A stretch of DNA of 64,000 nucleotides from Flavobacterium rhamnosiphilum (GTDB lineage Bacteria; Bacteroidota; Bacteroidia; Flavobacteriales; Flavobacteriaceae): positions 620,001-684,000 of the forward strand of contig NZ_SMLG01000001.1 in NCBI RefSeq assembly GCF_004349195.1, in the 5' to 3' direction. The notes beneath the pieces were generated by a model. It worked only from the letters and a program-made list of their open reading frames with translations. It was not told the origin of the DNA and did not search any database. Shown here piece after piece: positions 53,940-62,474 of this stretch; within the stretch, counting starts at the first letter, position 1, and each line of letters begins with the position of its first letter. The position numbers were made by a program, and so were the translations under genes.

Positions 53940-54917
53940 ATGGAAGCGACAGTTACTACTGCAAATAGTGAAGAAAAAACTTGGGGAGGCGGCAATGAGC
54001 CAATGGGAGCAAGTTATGGCAAATTGATGATGTGGTTTTTTATCGTATCAGATGCTTTAACGTTCTCTGGATTTCTGGCGGCGTATGGTTTTTCTCGATT
54101 TAAATTTATTGAAACTTGGCCGTTGGCCGATGAAGTGTTTACGCACTTCCCATTTATGCATGGAGTATCTGCTCCGATGTATTATGTGGCATTAATGACT
54201 TTTATTTTGATTTTCTCATCTGTAACAATGGTTTTGGCTGTTGATGCAGGTCATCAAATGAAAAAAAATAAAGTAGTTCTTTATATGTTTTTAACCATTA
54301 TCGGTGGTTTGATTTTCGTAGGATCTCAAGCATGGGAATGGAAAAACTTTATTAAAGGAGAATACGGTGCTATTGAAACAAAAGGAGGTAGTTTACTTCA
54401 GTTTGTTGACAAAGACGGACACCGTGTAGCTTTAGCGGATTTTGCAGCTATTTTGCCTGAAGAAAGAGAACAATTGACAAGAAGTAGCGCGAATTGGTTT
54501 ATGGATGAACCAAGTTTGCCTTCTTATTCAGTTGCCGAAGTTCAAGCTGGTTTCAAAGCGCATCCTGAACTTTTGATCAGAACTGAGGTAATAACCAAAG
54601 AGAAGAAAAAAACAATTCTTTCAAGAGAAGAGTCTGAATTAAGATTGAGTCAAGCACACTACGTAGTTGAAGGTGCAAACTTGAAAAGAAACGAATACGG
54701 AAGTAAATTATTTGCTGACTTCTTTTTCTTTATCACTGGATTCCACGGATTCCACGTTTTTTCTGGAGTAATCATAAATATTATCATATTTTTTAATGTG
54801 CTAATTGGAACTTATGAAAAAAGAAAAAGTTATGAAATGGTAGAAAAAGTGGGTCTTTATTGGCACTTTGTCGATTTAGTTTGGGTATTTGTATTTACAG
54901 TTTTCTATCTAGTTTAA
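53940..54917 (+). CDS. coxC: Cytochrome c oxidase subunit III
   Basis: A 325-residue subunit III. Helices about 28-52, 75-100 and 112-134 precede GSQAWEWKNFI (the conserved Glu for lipid or proton interaction). Then comes a hydrophilic insert of about 110 residues (about 140-255) rich in Glu, Lys and Ser that ordinary subunit III proteins lack. The last part ITGFHGFHVFSGVII and GLYWHFVDLVWVFVFTVFYL is standard. It is part of the oxidase cluster. Confidence 0.92.
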   Translation: MEATVTTANSEEKTWGGGNEPMGASYGKLMMWFFIVSDALTFSGFLAAYGFSRFKFIETWPLADEVFTHFPFMHGVSAPMYYVALMTFILIFSSVTMVLAVDAGHQMKKNKVVLYMFLTIIGGLIFVGSQAWEWKNFIKGEYGAIETKGGSLLQFVDKDGHRVALADFAAILPEEREQLTRSSANWFMDEPSLPSYSVAEVQAGFKAHPELLIRTEVITKEKKKTILSREESELRLSQAHYVVEGANLKRNEYGSKLFADFFFFITGFHGFHVFSGVIINIIIFFNVLIGTYEKRKSYEMVEKVGLYWHFVDLVWVFVFTVFYLV

Positions 54918-54936
54918 TTTTCAAAAAGTAATTATC

Positions 54937-55287
54937 ATGTCACACGAACACGTATCTAACATAGGTAGAATCTGGAAAGTTTTCGGAATATTATCTGCCG
55001 TTACAGTAGTAGAAGTTTATTTGGGTATTTTGAAACCGGATTTTCTTTTCATGAATGATTTTTTAAGTATGAATTTGCTTAATTGGATATTCTATGCTCT
55101 TACGATTTTTAAAGCCTATTACATTGTATATGCATTTATGCACATGGAAGGTGAAAAAAGTTCTTTAAGAAGTGCAGTTGTTTTTCCAGTAATTTTTCTG
55201 ATATTATATTTACTCTTCATTCTTTTGACAGAAGGGGATTATATTTATGAGGTTTTTAAGAATTCTACCATTAAATGGAATTTTTAA
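54937..55287 (+). CDS. Cytochrome c oxidase subunit IV (CoxD)
   Basis: A 116-residue protein with three hydrophobic segments (about 15-32, 45-70, 80-102). HMEGEKSSLRSAVVFPVI follows the second helix, as in prokaryotic subunit IV proteins. The family is small and variable, so the name also rests on its position 19 nt behind coxC. A terminator follows. Confidence 0.85.
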   Translation: MSHEHVSNIGRIWKVFGILSAVTVVEVYLGILKPDFLFMNDFLSMNLLNWIFYALTIFKAYYIVYAFMHMEGEKSSLRSAVVFPVIFLILYLLFILLTEGDYIYEVFKNSTIKWNF

Positions 55288-55304
55288 CAAGATATTAATT
55301 CAAT

Positions 55305-55333
55305 AAAAGGGTACGCATTGCGTACCTTTTTTT
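55305..55333 (+). terminator. Terminator after the oxidase subunit IV gene
   Basis: AAAAGGGTACG and CGTACCTTTT pair around a short CATTG loop with a T run behind. The -7 element of the next gene begins within its last base. Confidence 0.85.
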
Positions 55334-55340
55334 ATTTTTG
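55333..55340 (+). promoter_or_regulatory. Promoter element of the SCO-like gene unit
   Basis: TATTTTTG matches TAnnTTTG, 21 nt before the ATG at 55362, directly abutting the preceding terminator. Confidence 0.55.
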
Positions 55341-55361
55341 TACTTTAATAGTATTATTACA

Positions 55362-56003
55362 ATGAAAAAAAATATTGTCCTTTTCGTTCTTTTTATTTTG
55401 CCTATAGTTGCCTACCTTTTTTTTGCTTCGGGTGTGAACGGGTTTACTAAATTACCAACAATAACTCCTAATACCGCTGATTTAGGTAATTGGCAATCTT
55501 TAGATGGTCAAAAAGTTAGTTTGAATGGCAAAGTAACGATTCTCGGTTTTATGGGTACTGAACTTTTAAAAAACAGAGGGAATCTTTTCAATTTAAATCA
55601 AAAAATTTATCAAAGGTATCATGAGTTCAAAGATGTTCAATTTGTGATGATTTGTCCAACTGGAACTGAAAAAGATGCTAAAAAAGTGGTCGATGCTTTG
55701 GGTGCTTTTACTGATGTTGCCCAGTGGCGCTTTGTATTTGCATCAACGGAAGATATTAATACCTATTATGCTCAATTAAAATTGGTGGAGAAATTAGATG
55801 AGAATTCCGGTACGCCAAAAGTCTACATCATTGATAAAAAACGAAATCTTCGAGGCAGAAAACTAGTGAAAGATACTAAAGAGGGATATAGTACATTTCA
55901 TCCAGCGGAGTTGAGTAACGAAATGCTGGATGATTTTAAAGTCATTCTTTACGAATATCGTGCGGCTCTTAAAAAGAACAATAACGCCACCAGAAAAATT
56001 TAA
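55362..56003 (+). CDS. SCO-like membrane-anchored thioredoxin-fold protein without CxxxC
   Basis: About 213 residues from ATG at 55362 (MKKNIVLFVLFILPIVAYLFF, one membrane anchor). The body resembles SCO1/SenC (TPNTADLGNWQSLDGQKVSL, then TILGFMGTELL where the active SCO protein has FTTCPTICP), but both copper-binding Cys are missing; only one Cys remains elsewhere. It is followed 6 nt later by a canonical SCO gene. It may be a partner or scaffold rather than a copper carrier. Confidence 0.72.
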   Translation: MKKNIVLFVLFILPIVAYLFFASGVNGFTKLPTITPNTADLGNWQSLDGQKVSLNGKVTILGFMGTELLKNRGNLFNLNQKIYQRYHEFKDVQFVMICPTGTEKDAKKVVDALGAFTDVAQWRFVFASTEDINTYYAQLKLVEKLDENSGTPKVYIIDKKRNLRGRKLVKDTKEGYSTFHPAELSNEMLDDFKVILYEYRAALKKNNNATRKI

Positions 56004-56009
56004 TGTTTT

Positions 56010-56696
56010 ATGTTTAAAAATAAATCATATATAGGTATCTCTTTTATTATTTTGATTTTCGGCATTTACGCTGTTCCAAAAATTGTAGAGAGAATTAAAA
56101 ACGATAAAGTGGTTCAAGGGGATAGACTGGACAGTGTTAATCCGGCAATTGCAGAAGAAGGACAATTAATTAAAATAGGACCTGCGCCAAAATTCGAATT
56201 AGTAAATCAAGACAATAAGAAGATTAATAATGAAACCTACAAAGGGAAAGTGTATGTCTTGGAATTTTTCTTTACTACCTGTCCTACCATTTGTCCAAAA
56301 ATGAATGAAAGTATGTTAGTTTTAGAAAAGAGTTTTTTCGGTAATCCTAATTTTGGAATTGTCTCTATTACTATTGATCCAGAACATGACACTCCAAAGG
56401 TGTTAAAAGAGCACGCAAATCTTTTGGGAGTAAAATCCTCTAATTGGAATTTTTTAACCGGAGACAAAGCCTATATTTTTAATTTAGCCAATAAAGGGTT
56501 TAATCTTTATGCGGGTGAAAACAAAAAAGTTGCAGGTGGTTTCGAGCATTCAGGATTGTTTGCCTTGATTGATAAAAACGGAAATATCCGTTGTAGAAAC
56601 GATGATTTTGGAAATCCAATTTTATATTACGATGGTTTAGATAAAAAAGGGGTAAGAAACATTCAACAAGATATTAATATTTTATTAGAAGAATAA
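56010..56696 (+). CDS. SCO1/SenC family copper chaperone
   Basis: A 228-residue protein with a single N-terminal anchor (about 4-22) and a thioredoxin-like domain. The copper-binding CPTIC motif is present in FFFTTCPTICPKMNESM, and the conserved His is in GGFEHSGLFALID. These proteins load CuA into oxidase subunit II. It lies among the oxidase assembly genes, next to the Cys-less paralog and the DUF420 gene. Confidence 0.93.
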   Translation: MFKNKSYIGISFIILIFGIYAVPKIVERIKNDKVVQGDRLDSVNPAIAEEGQLIKIGPAPKFELVNQDNKKINNETYKGKVYVLEFFFTTCPTICPKMNESMLVLEKSFFGNPNFGIVSITIDPEHDTPKVLKEHANLLGVKSSNWNFLTGDKAYIFNLANKGFNLYAGENKKVAGGFEHSGLFALIDKNGNIRCRNDDFGNPILYYDGLDKKGVRNIQQDINILLEE

Positions 56697-56698
56697 TA

Positions 56699-57238
56699 AT
56701 GGAAAACATTTCGTTAGAACAAAAATTCAGCAAGCTCATCATTGCAGTTTCAATTTTAATACCAGTTGTGGTTGCCATACTTTTTGGAGTAAAACTAAAA
56801 GATTTTGGATATAATGTTGAGCCACTTTCTTTTTTGCCGCCAATCTATGCTACTACCAACGGAATCACGGCGATAGTTTTAATCGGTGCAGTTATAGCTA
56901 TTAAAAATGGTAAAAGAAAACTTCATGAAAGATTGATGACTTCGGCGATTGCTTTGTCTGTTGCTTTTCTTGTCATGTATGTTGCGTATCATATGACTTC
57001 TGATTCAACAAAATTTGGTGGTGAAGGAACAATTCGATACGTTTATTTCTTTATATTAATTACGCATATTGTTTTATCGATTGCTATTATTCCAATGGTT
57101 TTAATAACGTATGTTAGAGCATTGTCGCAAAAATTTGATACCCATAAAAAAATCGCAAAAATTACTTTTCCAATTTGGTTGTATGTTGCCGTTACCGGAG
57201 TAGTTGTTTATTTAATGATTTCACCATATTATGTATAG
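56699..57238 (+). CDS. DUF420 family membrane protein
   Basis: A 179-residue protein with about five hydrophobic helices. The stretches TTNGITAIVLIGAVIAIKNGKRKLHERLM-type (seen as NGITAIVLIGAV and KRKLHERLMTSA) and YFFILITHIVLSI with HKKIAKITFPIWLYVAVTGV fit DUF420, a family related to oxidase assembly proteins of the CtaM type. Function here is inferred from the family and from position. Its stop overlaps the start of the next ORF by 8 nt. Confidence 0.87.
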   Translation: MENISLEQKFSKLIIAVSILIPVVVAILFGVKLKDFGYNVEPLSFLPPIYATTNGITAIVLIGAVIAIKNGKRKLHERLMTSAIALSVAFLVMYVAYHMTSDSTKFGGEGTIRYVYFFILITHIVLSIAIIPMVLITYVRALSQKFDTHKKIAKITFPIWLYVAVTGVVVYLMISPYYV

Positions 57239-57500
57239 TAGAAAAATAATTAACAATTGGCAATTGGCAAAAAGGTCAAAAAGTATTTTTAACTATAGTC
57301 TATTGCTTATTGCCCTTTGTTTATTTTCACAATCTGCAAATGCGCAATGCGCCATGTGTCGCGCCGCATTGACCAGTGAAGGTAATACAACAAAAGCAGC
57401 AGCGGTAAATGACGGAATCGTTTATTTAATGGTAATTCCATATCTGCTTGTCGCAGGAATTGGTTATGCCATTTACCGAATGAAAAAGAAGAAATCCTAA
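57231..57500 (+). CDS. Small CxxC membrane protein linked to the oxidase cluster
   Basis: An 89-residue protein. A signal-like hydrophobic segment (about 22-38, ending SANAQ) is followed by QCAMCRAALTSEGN, then one transmembrane helix (about 62-82) and a basic tail. The CxxC directly after the cleavage site could bind copper or heme, or serve as a thiol pair. It overlaps the DUF420 stop and is the last gene of the cluster. The family is unnamed to my knowledge; the role is inferred from position. Confidence 0.75.
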   Translation: MYSRKIINNWQLAKRSKSIFNYSLLLIALCLFSQSANAQCAMCRAALTSEGNTTKAAAVNDGIVYLMVIPYLLVAGIGYAIYRMKKKKS

Positions 57501-57544
57501 GGGTTGAAAATTTCAAAAAAATCTCCAAATTCCATTTTATCAGA

Positions 57545-57583
57545 ATGCCTCCCTTCCCTTTGGGTAGGGCTGGGGTGAGGACT
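57545..57583. repeat. Short GC-rich dispersed repeat-like segment
   Basis: On the minus strand it reads CTCACCCCAGCCCTACCC, then AAAGGGAAGGGAGGC. It is GC-rich in an AT-rich context and lies between two convergent genes. Similar CTCACCCC...CCC tracts are, from memory, frequent as dispersed intergenic sequences in many bacteria; no second copy was noticed in this window. Confidence 0.4.
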
Positions 57584-57584
57584 T

Positions 57585-58994
57585 TTATTTTAATCCATCT
57601 ACGGACACATTCACTGTTCCTTTTACTTTTATAAAGGCAATAATAGCTTGATTTGTCAATTGAATTTTTTGAAATTGAATCTCCTCCATTTTTCCGTTTA
57701 CAAAAACACCTTGCATAGGAGAGTAGTTTTTTAAATAAGTCATCATGCTTTTTTGACCTTCTTCGAGATTTGGTTTTATGGAGTAGCGACAACTTTGTTC
57801 TATTTTTCTTAAAATTAATCCTTGCGCTAACCAATTAGCAGTTCGCATTAATTTATTTTTTGTGTCTAAAGCATAATCCAATTGGTCAAAATATACTTCT
57901 TTGGTTTTGTCGTTATATTGCGGAAAACCGGCTAAATAAATGGTTCCGTTTACAGATCCCAATACATCTAAAGCGATTATCATTTTCCCATTTTTGTGCC
58001 AAATAGCAACATTCTGAACTTTTACTTTCTTGGATCCTGAACCAAATTCTTGCCCGGAAAAATTCTTAGTCATTAGTTTTGATGCTTCCAGATAGGTAGA
58101 AACAGCGACAATGTTTGCGGTAATTTCCTGAGGTATTTTGGAGACAGGTTTTAAAACAATTTTGCTGGCATTAAATTTAGATTCGGGTTGCTTTCCTATT
58201 AATGTTTCCATGTTGCATTTCATTCCCATTTCCAGTACAAAAGTGTCATTTTTGAGTTTGGCATTGGTAGAATAAATTTCAATAGGAACAATTCGAAGCC
58301 AACTTTCATAAGTATCACTCATTTGAAAAGGAATACAAATTTTCTCTAATGCAGCCAAAACATTTGGTTTGAAATCCATTGACTTTGCAATAGCATCATC
58401 AATTTTCTTTTCAATTTTTGATTTGAAAAGCTTTATTCCCGGATTGATAAGATAGGTTACAGGCACATTTTTTCCAAAAACAGTCATCGTAGGACTCTCA
58501 TTCCAATCCAATGATTTTAGTTCCGTTTTGGTATTCATTTTCCAATTGGTCAAACCTACATCACTGAGCAAAGTGACCACGCCATCAAGATTAAATTCTT
58601 TAGTGTTGTATAATTCAACTCCCATTTTCTTTGTTCCAATCCTGTATTTTACAATAGCTTTCAAAGGTAAAACCGTTCTGATTTTTTGGCCATTGGCACC
58701 GTTGTCATTTTTGATTGTGATTGGTGCTAATTTCCAAATCTTCATTTCAATGTCATCATCTTCAATAGTGTTGTCTTCATAGATCAAGCCATTTAGGAGT
58801 GAATTTGTTTGGTTTTCGATATCCTTCAGTTTTACACTGATGGGTAAATTGATGAAGGAAGGAGTGTTTTCGTAAACTAAAGGAGTGGCATCGTCCGGTT
58901 CTGGTTTTAAAGTAGCTATTTTACTGGTTGTAGAGCAGCTTGTAATCAGTACGATAGACAGAATTATAAGTAGGGTTGAAAAATATTTATGCAT
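57585..58994 (-). CDS. DUF4403 family lipoprotein
   Basis: A 469-residue protein with a lipoprotein signal (hydrophobic start, then VLITSC, Cys near residue 20). The family-typical INLPISVKLKDIENQTNSLLNGLIYEDN and KMEIRTVLPLKAIVKYRIG-type segments (seen as VLPLKAIVKYRIGTKKM) and the C-terminal VSVDGLK fit DUF4403. It is a beta-rich protein of unknown function, anchored in the periplasm or outer membrane. A TAATTTTG element lies 21 nt upstream (minus strand, 59015-59022). Confidence 0.85.
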   Translation of the reverse strand: MHKYFSTLLIILSIVLITSCSTTSKIATLKPEPDDATPLVYENTPSFINLPISVKLKDIENQTNSLLNGLIYEDNTIEDDDIEMKIWKLAPITIKNDNGANGQKIRTVLPLKAIVKYRIGTKKMGVELYNTKEFNLDGVVTLLSDVGLTNWKMNTKTELKSLDWNESPTMTVFGKNVPVTYLINPGIKLFKSKIEKKIDDAIAKSMDFKPNVLAALEKICIPFQMSDTYESWLRIVPIEIYSTNAKLKNDTFVLEMGMKCNMETLIGKQPESKFNASKIVLKPVSKIPQEITANIVAVSTYLEASKLMTKNFSGQEFGSGSKKVKVQNVAIWHKNGKMIIALDVLGSVNGTIYLAGFPQYNDKTKEVYFDQLDYALDTKNKLMRTANWLAQGLILRKIEQSCRYSIKPNLEEGQKSMMTYLKNYSPMQGVFVNGKMEEIQFQKIQLTNQAIIAFIKVKGTVNVSVDGLK

Positions 58995-59014
58995 TTTATT
59001 TTAGTTTGATGGGG

Positions 59015-59022
59015 CAAAATTA
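59015..59022 (-). promoter_or_regulatory. DUF4403 gene -7 element
   Basis: The minus strand reads TAATTTTG, matching TAnnTTTG, 21 nt before the ATG. Confidence 0.45.
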
Positions 59023-59167
59023 GCAAAACAATTCTTTTTTAGGATTAATGTGTAACATTTTCACAACAATTAAGTCTTATGATTAAATTCCTGATAAAGG
59101 TATTAACGTTTTCTTATTACAATTTCTTTTAGAGAAGAATTAATATTGTTTTAAAATTAACATAATT

Positions 59168-59926
59168 ATGATTGAAATTAAAGATTTACATAAATCCTAT
59201 AAAATGGGGAGTTCCGAATTACATGTGTTAAAAGGAATTAATTTCAACATTAAAGAAGGGGAATTAGTGGCTATTATGGGGTCTTCCGGTTCAGGAAAAT
59301 CTACACTGCTTAATATTCTTGGAATACTTGATGAAGCTGATTCTGGGAATTATATTTTGGATAGTGTGCCAATAAAAAATCTCAATGAGACTATCGCTTC
59401 AAGATATCGCAACAAATTTTTAGGTTTTGTTTTTCAATCTTTCAATTTGATTAATTATAAAAGTGCTTTGGATAATGTGGCAATGCCATTGTATTATCAA
59501 GGTATAAAAAGGAAAGAACGCAATGAAATTGCGATGAACTTTTTGGAGAAAGTAGGTTTGTCTTCACATTCACATCACTTACCAAATGAACTTTCCGGTG
59601 GACAAAAACAACGTGTTGCCATTGCAAGAGCATTGGCGTCAAATCCCAAAGTATTATTGGCCGATGAGCCTACAGGAGCTTTGGATACCAAAACATCTTA
59701 TGAGGTTATGGAGTTGATACAAGGAATTAATGACGAAGGAAAAACCATTTTGATTGTAACGCACGAGCCTGATATTGCTGCCATGTGCAAAAGAAATGTG
59801 GTTTTAAAAGACGGTTTGATCATTGATGATAAATTAGTGGCACAAGTTAGAGCTTCTTCTTATAAAGATGGCTTAATCATCGATGATAAATTAGTAGAAC
59901 AAGTAAGAGCATCCGCTTATGTTTAA
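59168..59926 (+). CDS. ABC transporter ATPase (MacB/LolD type)
   Basis: A 252-residue ATP-binding subunit. Walker A GSSGSGKST, signature LSGGQKQRVAIARALA, Walker B VLLADEPTGALD and switch His in VTHEP are all intact. The pattern GTSELHVLKGIN-like (actual: MGSSELHVLKGINFNIKEGE) is of the MacB/LolD/FtsE group. The last 38 residues are a 19-residue tandem duplication (KDGLIIDDKLVAQVRASSY and KDGLIIDDKLVEQVRASAY). First gene of an export operon; it overlaps the next gene by 8 nt. Confidence 0.93.
   Translation: MIEIKDLHKSYKMGSSELHVLKGINFNIKEGELVAIMGSSGSGKSTLLNILGILDEADSGNYILDSVPIKNLNETIASRYRNKFLGFVFQSFNLINYKSALDNVAMPLYYQGIKRKERNEIAMNFLEKVGLSSHSHHLPNELSGGQKQRVAIARALASNPKVLLADEPTGALDTKTSYEVMELIQGINDEGKTILIVTHEPDIAAMCKRNVVLKDGLIIDDKLVAQVRASSYKDGLIIDDKLVEQVRASAYV
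59807..59920 (+). repeat. 57-bp in-frame tandem duplication in the ABC ATPase C-terminus
   Basis: Copies lie at 59807-59863 and 59864-59920. Each encodes 19 residues that differ only at Ala/Glu and Ser/Ala, while many synonymous positions have changed (for example GACGGTTTGATC versus GATGGCTTAATC). The duplication is therefore old and has been maintained at protein level. Confidence 0.9.
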
Positions 59927-61163
59927 TGTAGAACGCTGGCAGGAAATTTTTGAGGCAATTGCCAAGAACAAACTGAGAACTTTTCTCACGGGAATTTCTG
60001 TGGCTTCTGGGATTTTCATATTAGTTATTCTTTTGGGTGTGGGCAAAGGACTTCAAAACGGGATTGAAAAACAGTTTGAACGTGATGCTGATGGTATAAT
60101 TGAAATTTGGACAGGAACTACAGCCAAAGAATACAAAGGATTGAATCCTGGAAGACAAATTCAATTTCGCAACAGCGATTATGATATTTCAGTGCAAAAA
60201 TTCGGAGATTTATTAGATAAAAAAGCAGCTACCTACAGTTTTTGGAATGGTGTAATTGTTTATGGTAAAGAAACGGGGAATTATCAATATAGAGGTGTTT
60301 ATCCAGATTATCAAGCCATTGAAAATGCAACAATCGTTAATGGAAGATTCATTAATAACAATGATTTAGTAAGCAGTGAAAAAGTGGCAGCCATTGGACA
60401 AAAAGTAAAATTGGATTTATTTAAAGACAAGAATCCTATTGGAGAGCAAATTGTAATTAACAATATCAATTTTAAAGTGGTTGGTGTTTTTACCGATCCA
60501 GCTGGAGAAAGAGAAGAATCCAGAGTGTATCTGCCAATAACGACGACACAAAAAGCTTTTGGGATTGGGGACAGAATTAGCAATTTGTCTTTTACACTGA
60601 CAAAAAAGGCTACTTATGAAGAAGCTTTAGCGCAATCAAATAAGTTTACAAAGGAATTAGATCAATTGTTAAAAAGTAAAAATACAATTGCACCTGATGA
60701 TGAAAGTGCCATAGGAATTAATAATTCCATAAAAAATGCAAAACAATTTTATGATTTAAATCTGTATATCCGATTGTTTTTTTGGTGGGTTGGAATTTGT
60801 ACCATAATAGCTGGAGTCGTTGGGGTAAGTAATATTATGTTGATTATTGTAAAAGAAAGAACTAAAGAAATTGGTATTAGAAAAGCACTTGGTGCATCTC
60901 CTATTTCTATCATCGGAATGATTTTGCATGAATCCATTTTTATTACGACAATTGCAGGGTTTATAGGGCTTTTATCAAGTTTGTTGTTGCTGGAATTAGT
61001 AGGTCCGCAAGTATCAAGTGATTATTTTCTGAATCCCGAAGTTGATTTTAGTATTGCTTTGACCACCTTGATATTATTAGTTGTTGCTGGTGCTTTAGCT
61101 GGATTTTTCCCGGCATACAGAGCCGCCAAAATAAAACCCATTGTAGCACTTAGAGACGAATAA
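59919..61163 (+). CDS. MacB-like ABC transporter permease, first paralog
   Basis: A 414-residue permease: helix 1 (about 18-42), a MacB periplasmic core domain (about 45-275), then three helices in the FtsX domain with IIAGVVGVSNIMLIIVKERTK and EIGIRKALGASP, the conserved coupling region, and a C-terminal PAYRAAKIKPIVALR. It works with the preceding ATPase and the following paralog, probably as a heterodimer. Confidence 0.92.
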   Translation: MFNVERWQEIFEAIAKNKLRTFLTGISVASGIFILVILLGVGKGLQNGIEKQFERDADGIIEIWTGTTAKEYKGLNPGRQIQFRNSDYDISVQKFGDLLDKKAATYSFWNGVIVYGKETGNYQYRGVYPDYQAIENATIVNGRFINNNDLVSSEKVAAIGQKVKLDLFKDKNPIGEQIVINNINFKVVGVFTDPAGEREESRVYLPITTTQKAFGIGDRISNLSFTLTKKATYEEALAQSNKFTKELDQLLKSKNTIAPDDESAIGINNSIKNAKQFYDLNLYIRLFFWWVGICTIIAGVVGVSNIMLIIVKERTKEIGIRKALGASPISIIGMILHESIFITTIAGFIGLLSSLLLLELVGPQVSSDYFLNPEVDFSIALTTLILLVVAGALAGFFPAYRAAKIKPIVALRDE

Positions 61164-61165
61164 TT

Positions 61166-62431
61166 ATGTTTGACAGAGATAAATGGAACGAAATTTTAGA
61201 GGCTTTAACGGCTAATACATTCAGGACGATTCTTACGGCGTTTGGTGTTTTTTGGGGAATATTTATTTTGGTAATATTACTCGCCGCAGGAAATGGATTG
61301 GAAAATGGCGTTAAAAAAGGTTTTGACGGAATTGCAACCAATACCATGTTTATGTGGTCACAAACTACTTCGAAACCGTTCAAAGGATTGCCTGCAACCA
61401 GACAATTCGATTTTAAAAACGCCGATGTTACTGCTTTGAAAGAGAATTTTCCGGATTTATTATACGTTTCGCCCAGAAATCAATTGGGTGGTTATGAAGG
61501 AGCAAATAATGTAGTCAGAGGAACAAAAACGGCAGCTTATACTATTTATGGAGATTACCCGGAATTGATTAAGCAAGAATCAATGGATATCATAAAAGGA
61601 CGTTTTGTGAATCAGCAAGATATTGTATTGAAGCGTAAAGTTGCGGTTATTGGTCAAGGTGTCATAAGCGAAATGTATGAAAAAGCAGAAGAGGTTATTG
61701 GAACTTATATCAAGGTAAATGGAGTTAATTTTATGGTTGTGGGTGTTTATAACTCAAAATCTAGAAATAATGGAGATGCTGAATCCGCTCAAAAAAATAT
61801 TTTTATGCCATTTACGACTTTTCAGCAAGCCTTTAATTATGGAGACACAGTAGGGTGGATGGCACTTACAGCTAATGATGATGCATCAATTACAGAGTTA
61901 AAGCCTAAAATTTTAGACTTCATGAAATCCAGACATTCGATACATCCTCAGGATGACAGAGCGATTGGGAATTTTGATTTGTTTCAGGAGTTTAGCAAAA
62001 TACAAGGCTTGTTTTTTATTTTAAAATTCATCGCTTATTTTGTAGGAACATTGGTATTGCTTTCCGGAGTAATTGGGATTTCTAATATCATGCTGATTGT
62101 TGTCAAAGAACGCACAAAGGAAATAGGAATTCGAAGAGCATTAGGAGCAACGCCGGGTGCGATTCGTTCTCAAATATTATCAGAAGCTATTTTTCTGACA
62201 ATTATCGCAGGAATGTTTGGGATTGCATTGGCCACAGGATTATTAGCTGTTATCAATATGGTTTTAGAGTCTATGCCAAGTGAAGGAATGATGTTCGCCA
62301 ATCCAAGTGTGGATTTGACAGTTGTTTTTATTGCTTTAGTCATACTCATTGGTTCCGGCTTATTTGCAGGATTAATTCCGGCTCAAACTGCCATAAACGT
62401 AAAACCGGTAGACGCATTAAGAACAGAATAA
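61166..62431 (+). CDS. MacB-like ABC transporter permease, second paralog
   Basis: A 421-residue paralog of the preceding permease with the same layout: helix 1, a periplasmic core (about 45-280), and the three-helix FtsX domain with VIGISNIMLIVVKERTKEIG and RRALGATPGAI, ending VKPVDALRTE. It starts 2 nt after the first permease stop. Two distinct permeases with one ATPase suggest a heterodimeric transporter. Confidence 0.92.
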   Translation: MFDRDKWNEILEALTANTFRTILTAFGVFWGIFILVILLAAGNGLENGVKKGFDGIATNTMFMWSQTTSKPFKGLPATRQFDFKNADVTALKENFPDLLYVSPRNQLGGYEGANNVVRGTKTAAYTIYGDYPELIKQESMDIIKGRFVNQQDIVLKRKVAVIGQGVISEMYEKAEEVIGTYIKVNGVNFMVVGVYNSKSRNNGDAESAQKNIFMPFTTFQQAFNYGDTVGWMALTANDDASITELKPKILDFMKSRHSIHPQDDRAIGNFDLFQEFSKIQGLFFILKFIAYFVGTLVLLSGVIGISNIMLIVVKERTKEIGIRRALGATPGAIRSQILSEAIFLTIIAGMFGIALATGLLAVINMVLESMPSEGMMFANPSVDLTVVFIALVILIGSGLFAGLIPAQTAINVKPVDALRTE

Positions 62432-62474
62432 AATATCAATCAAAAATTATATAATCGATTAAACAATAAGCAAA

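Noticed and set aside
57307..57834. 175-residue minus-strand frame overlapping the DUF4403 gene
   Set aside because: It runs through the GC-rich repeat and overlaps two real genes in other frames; no family pattern is visible.
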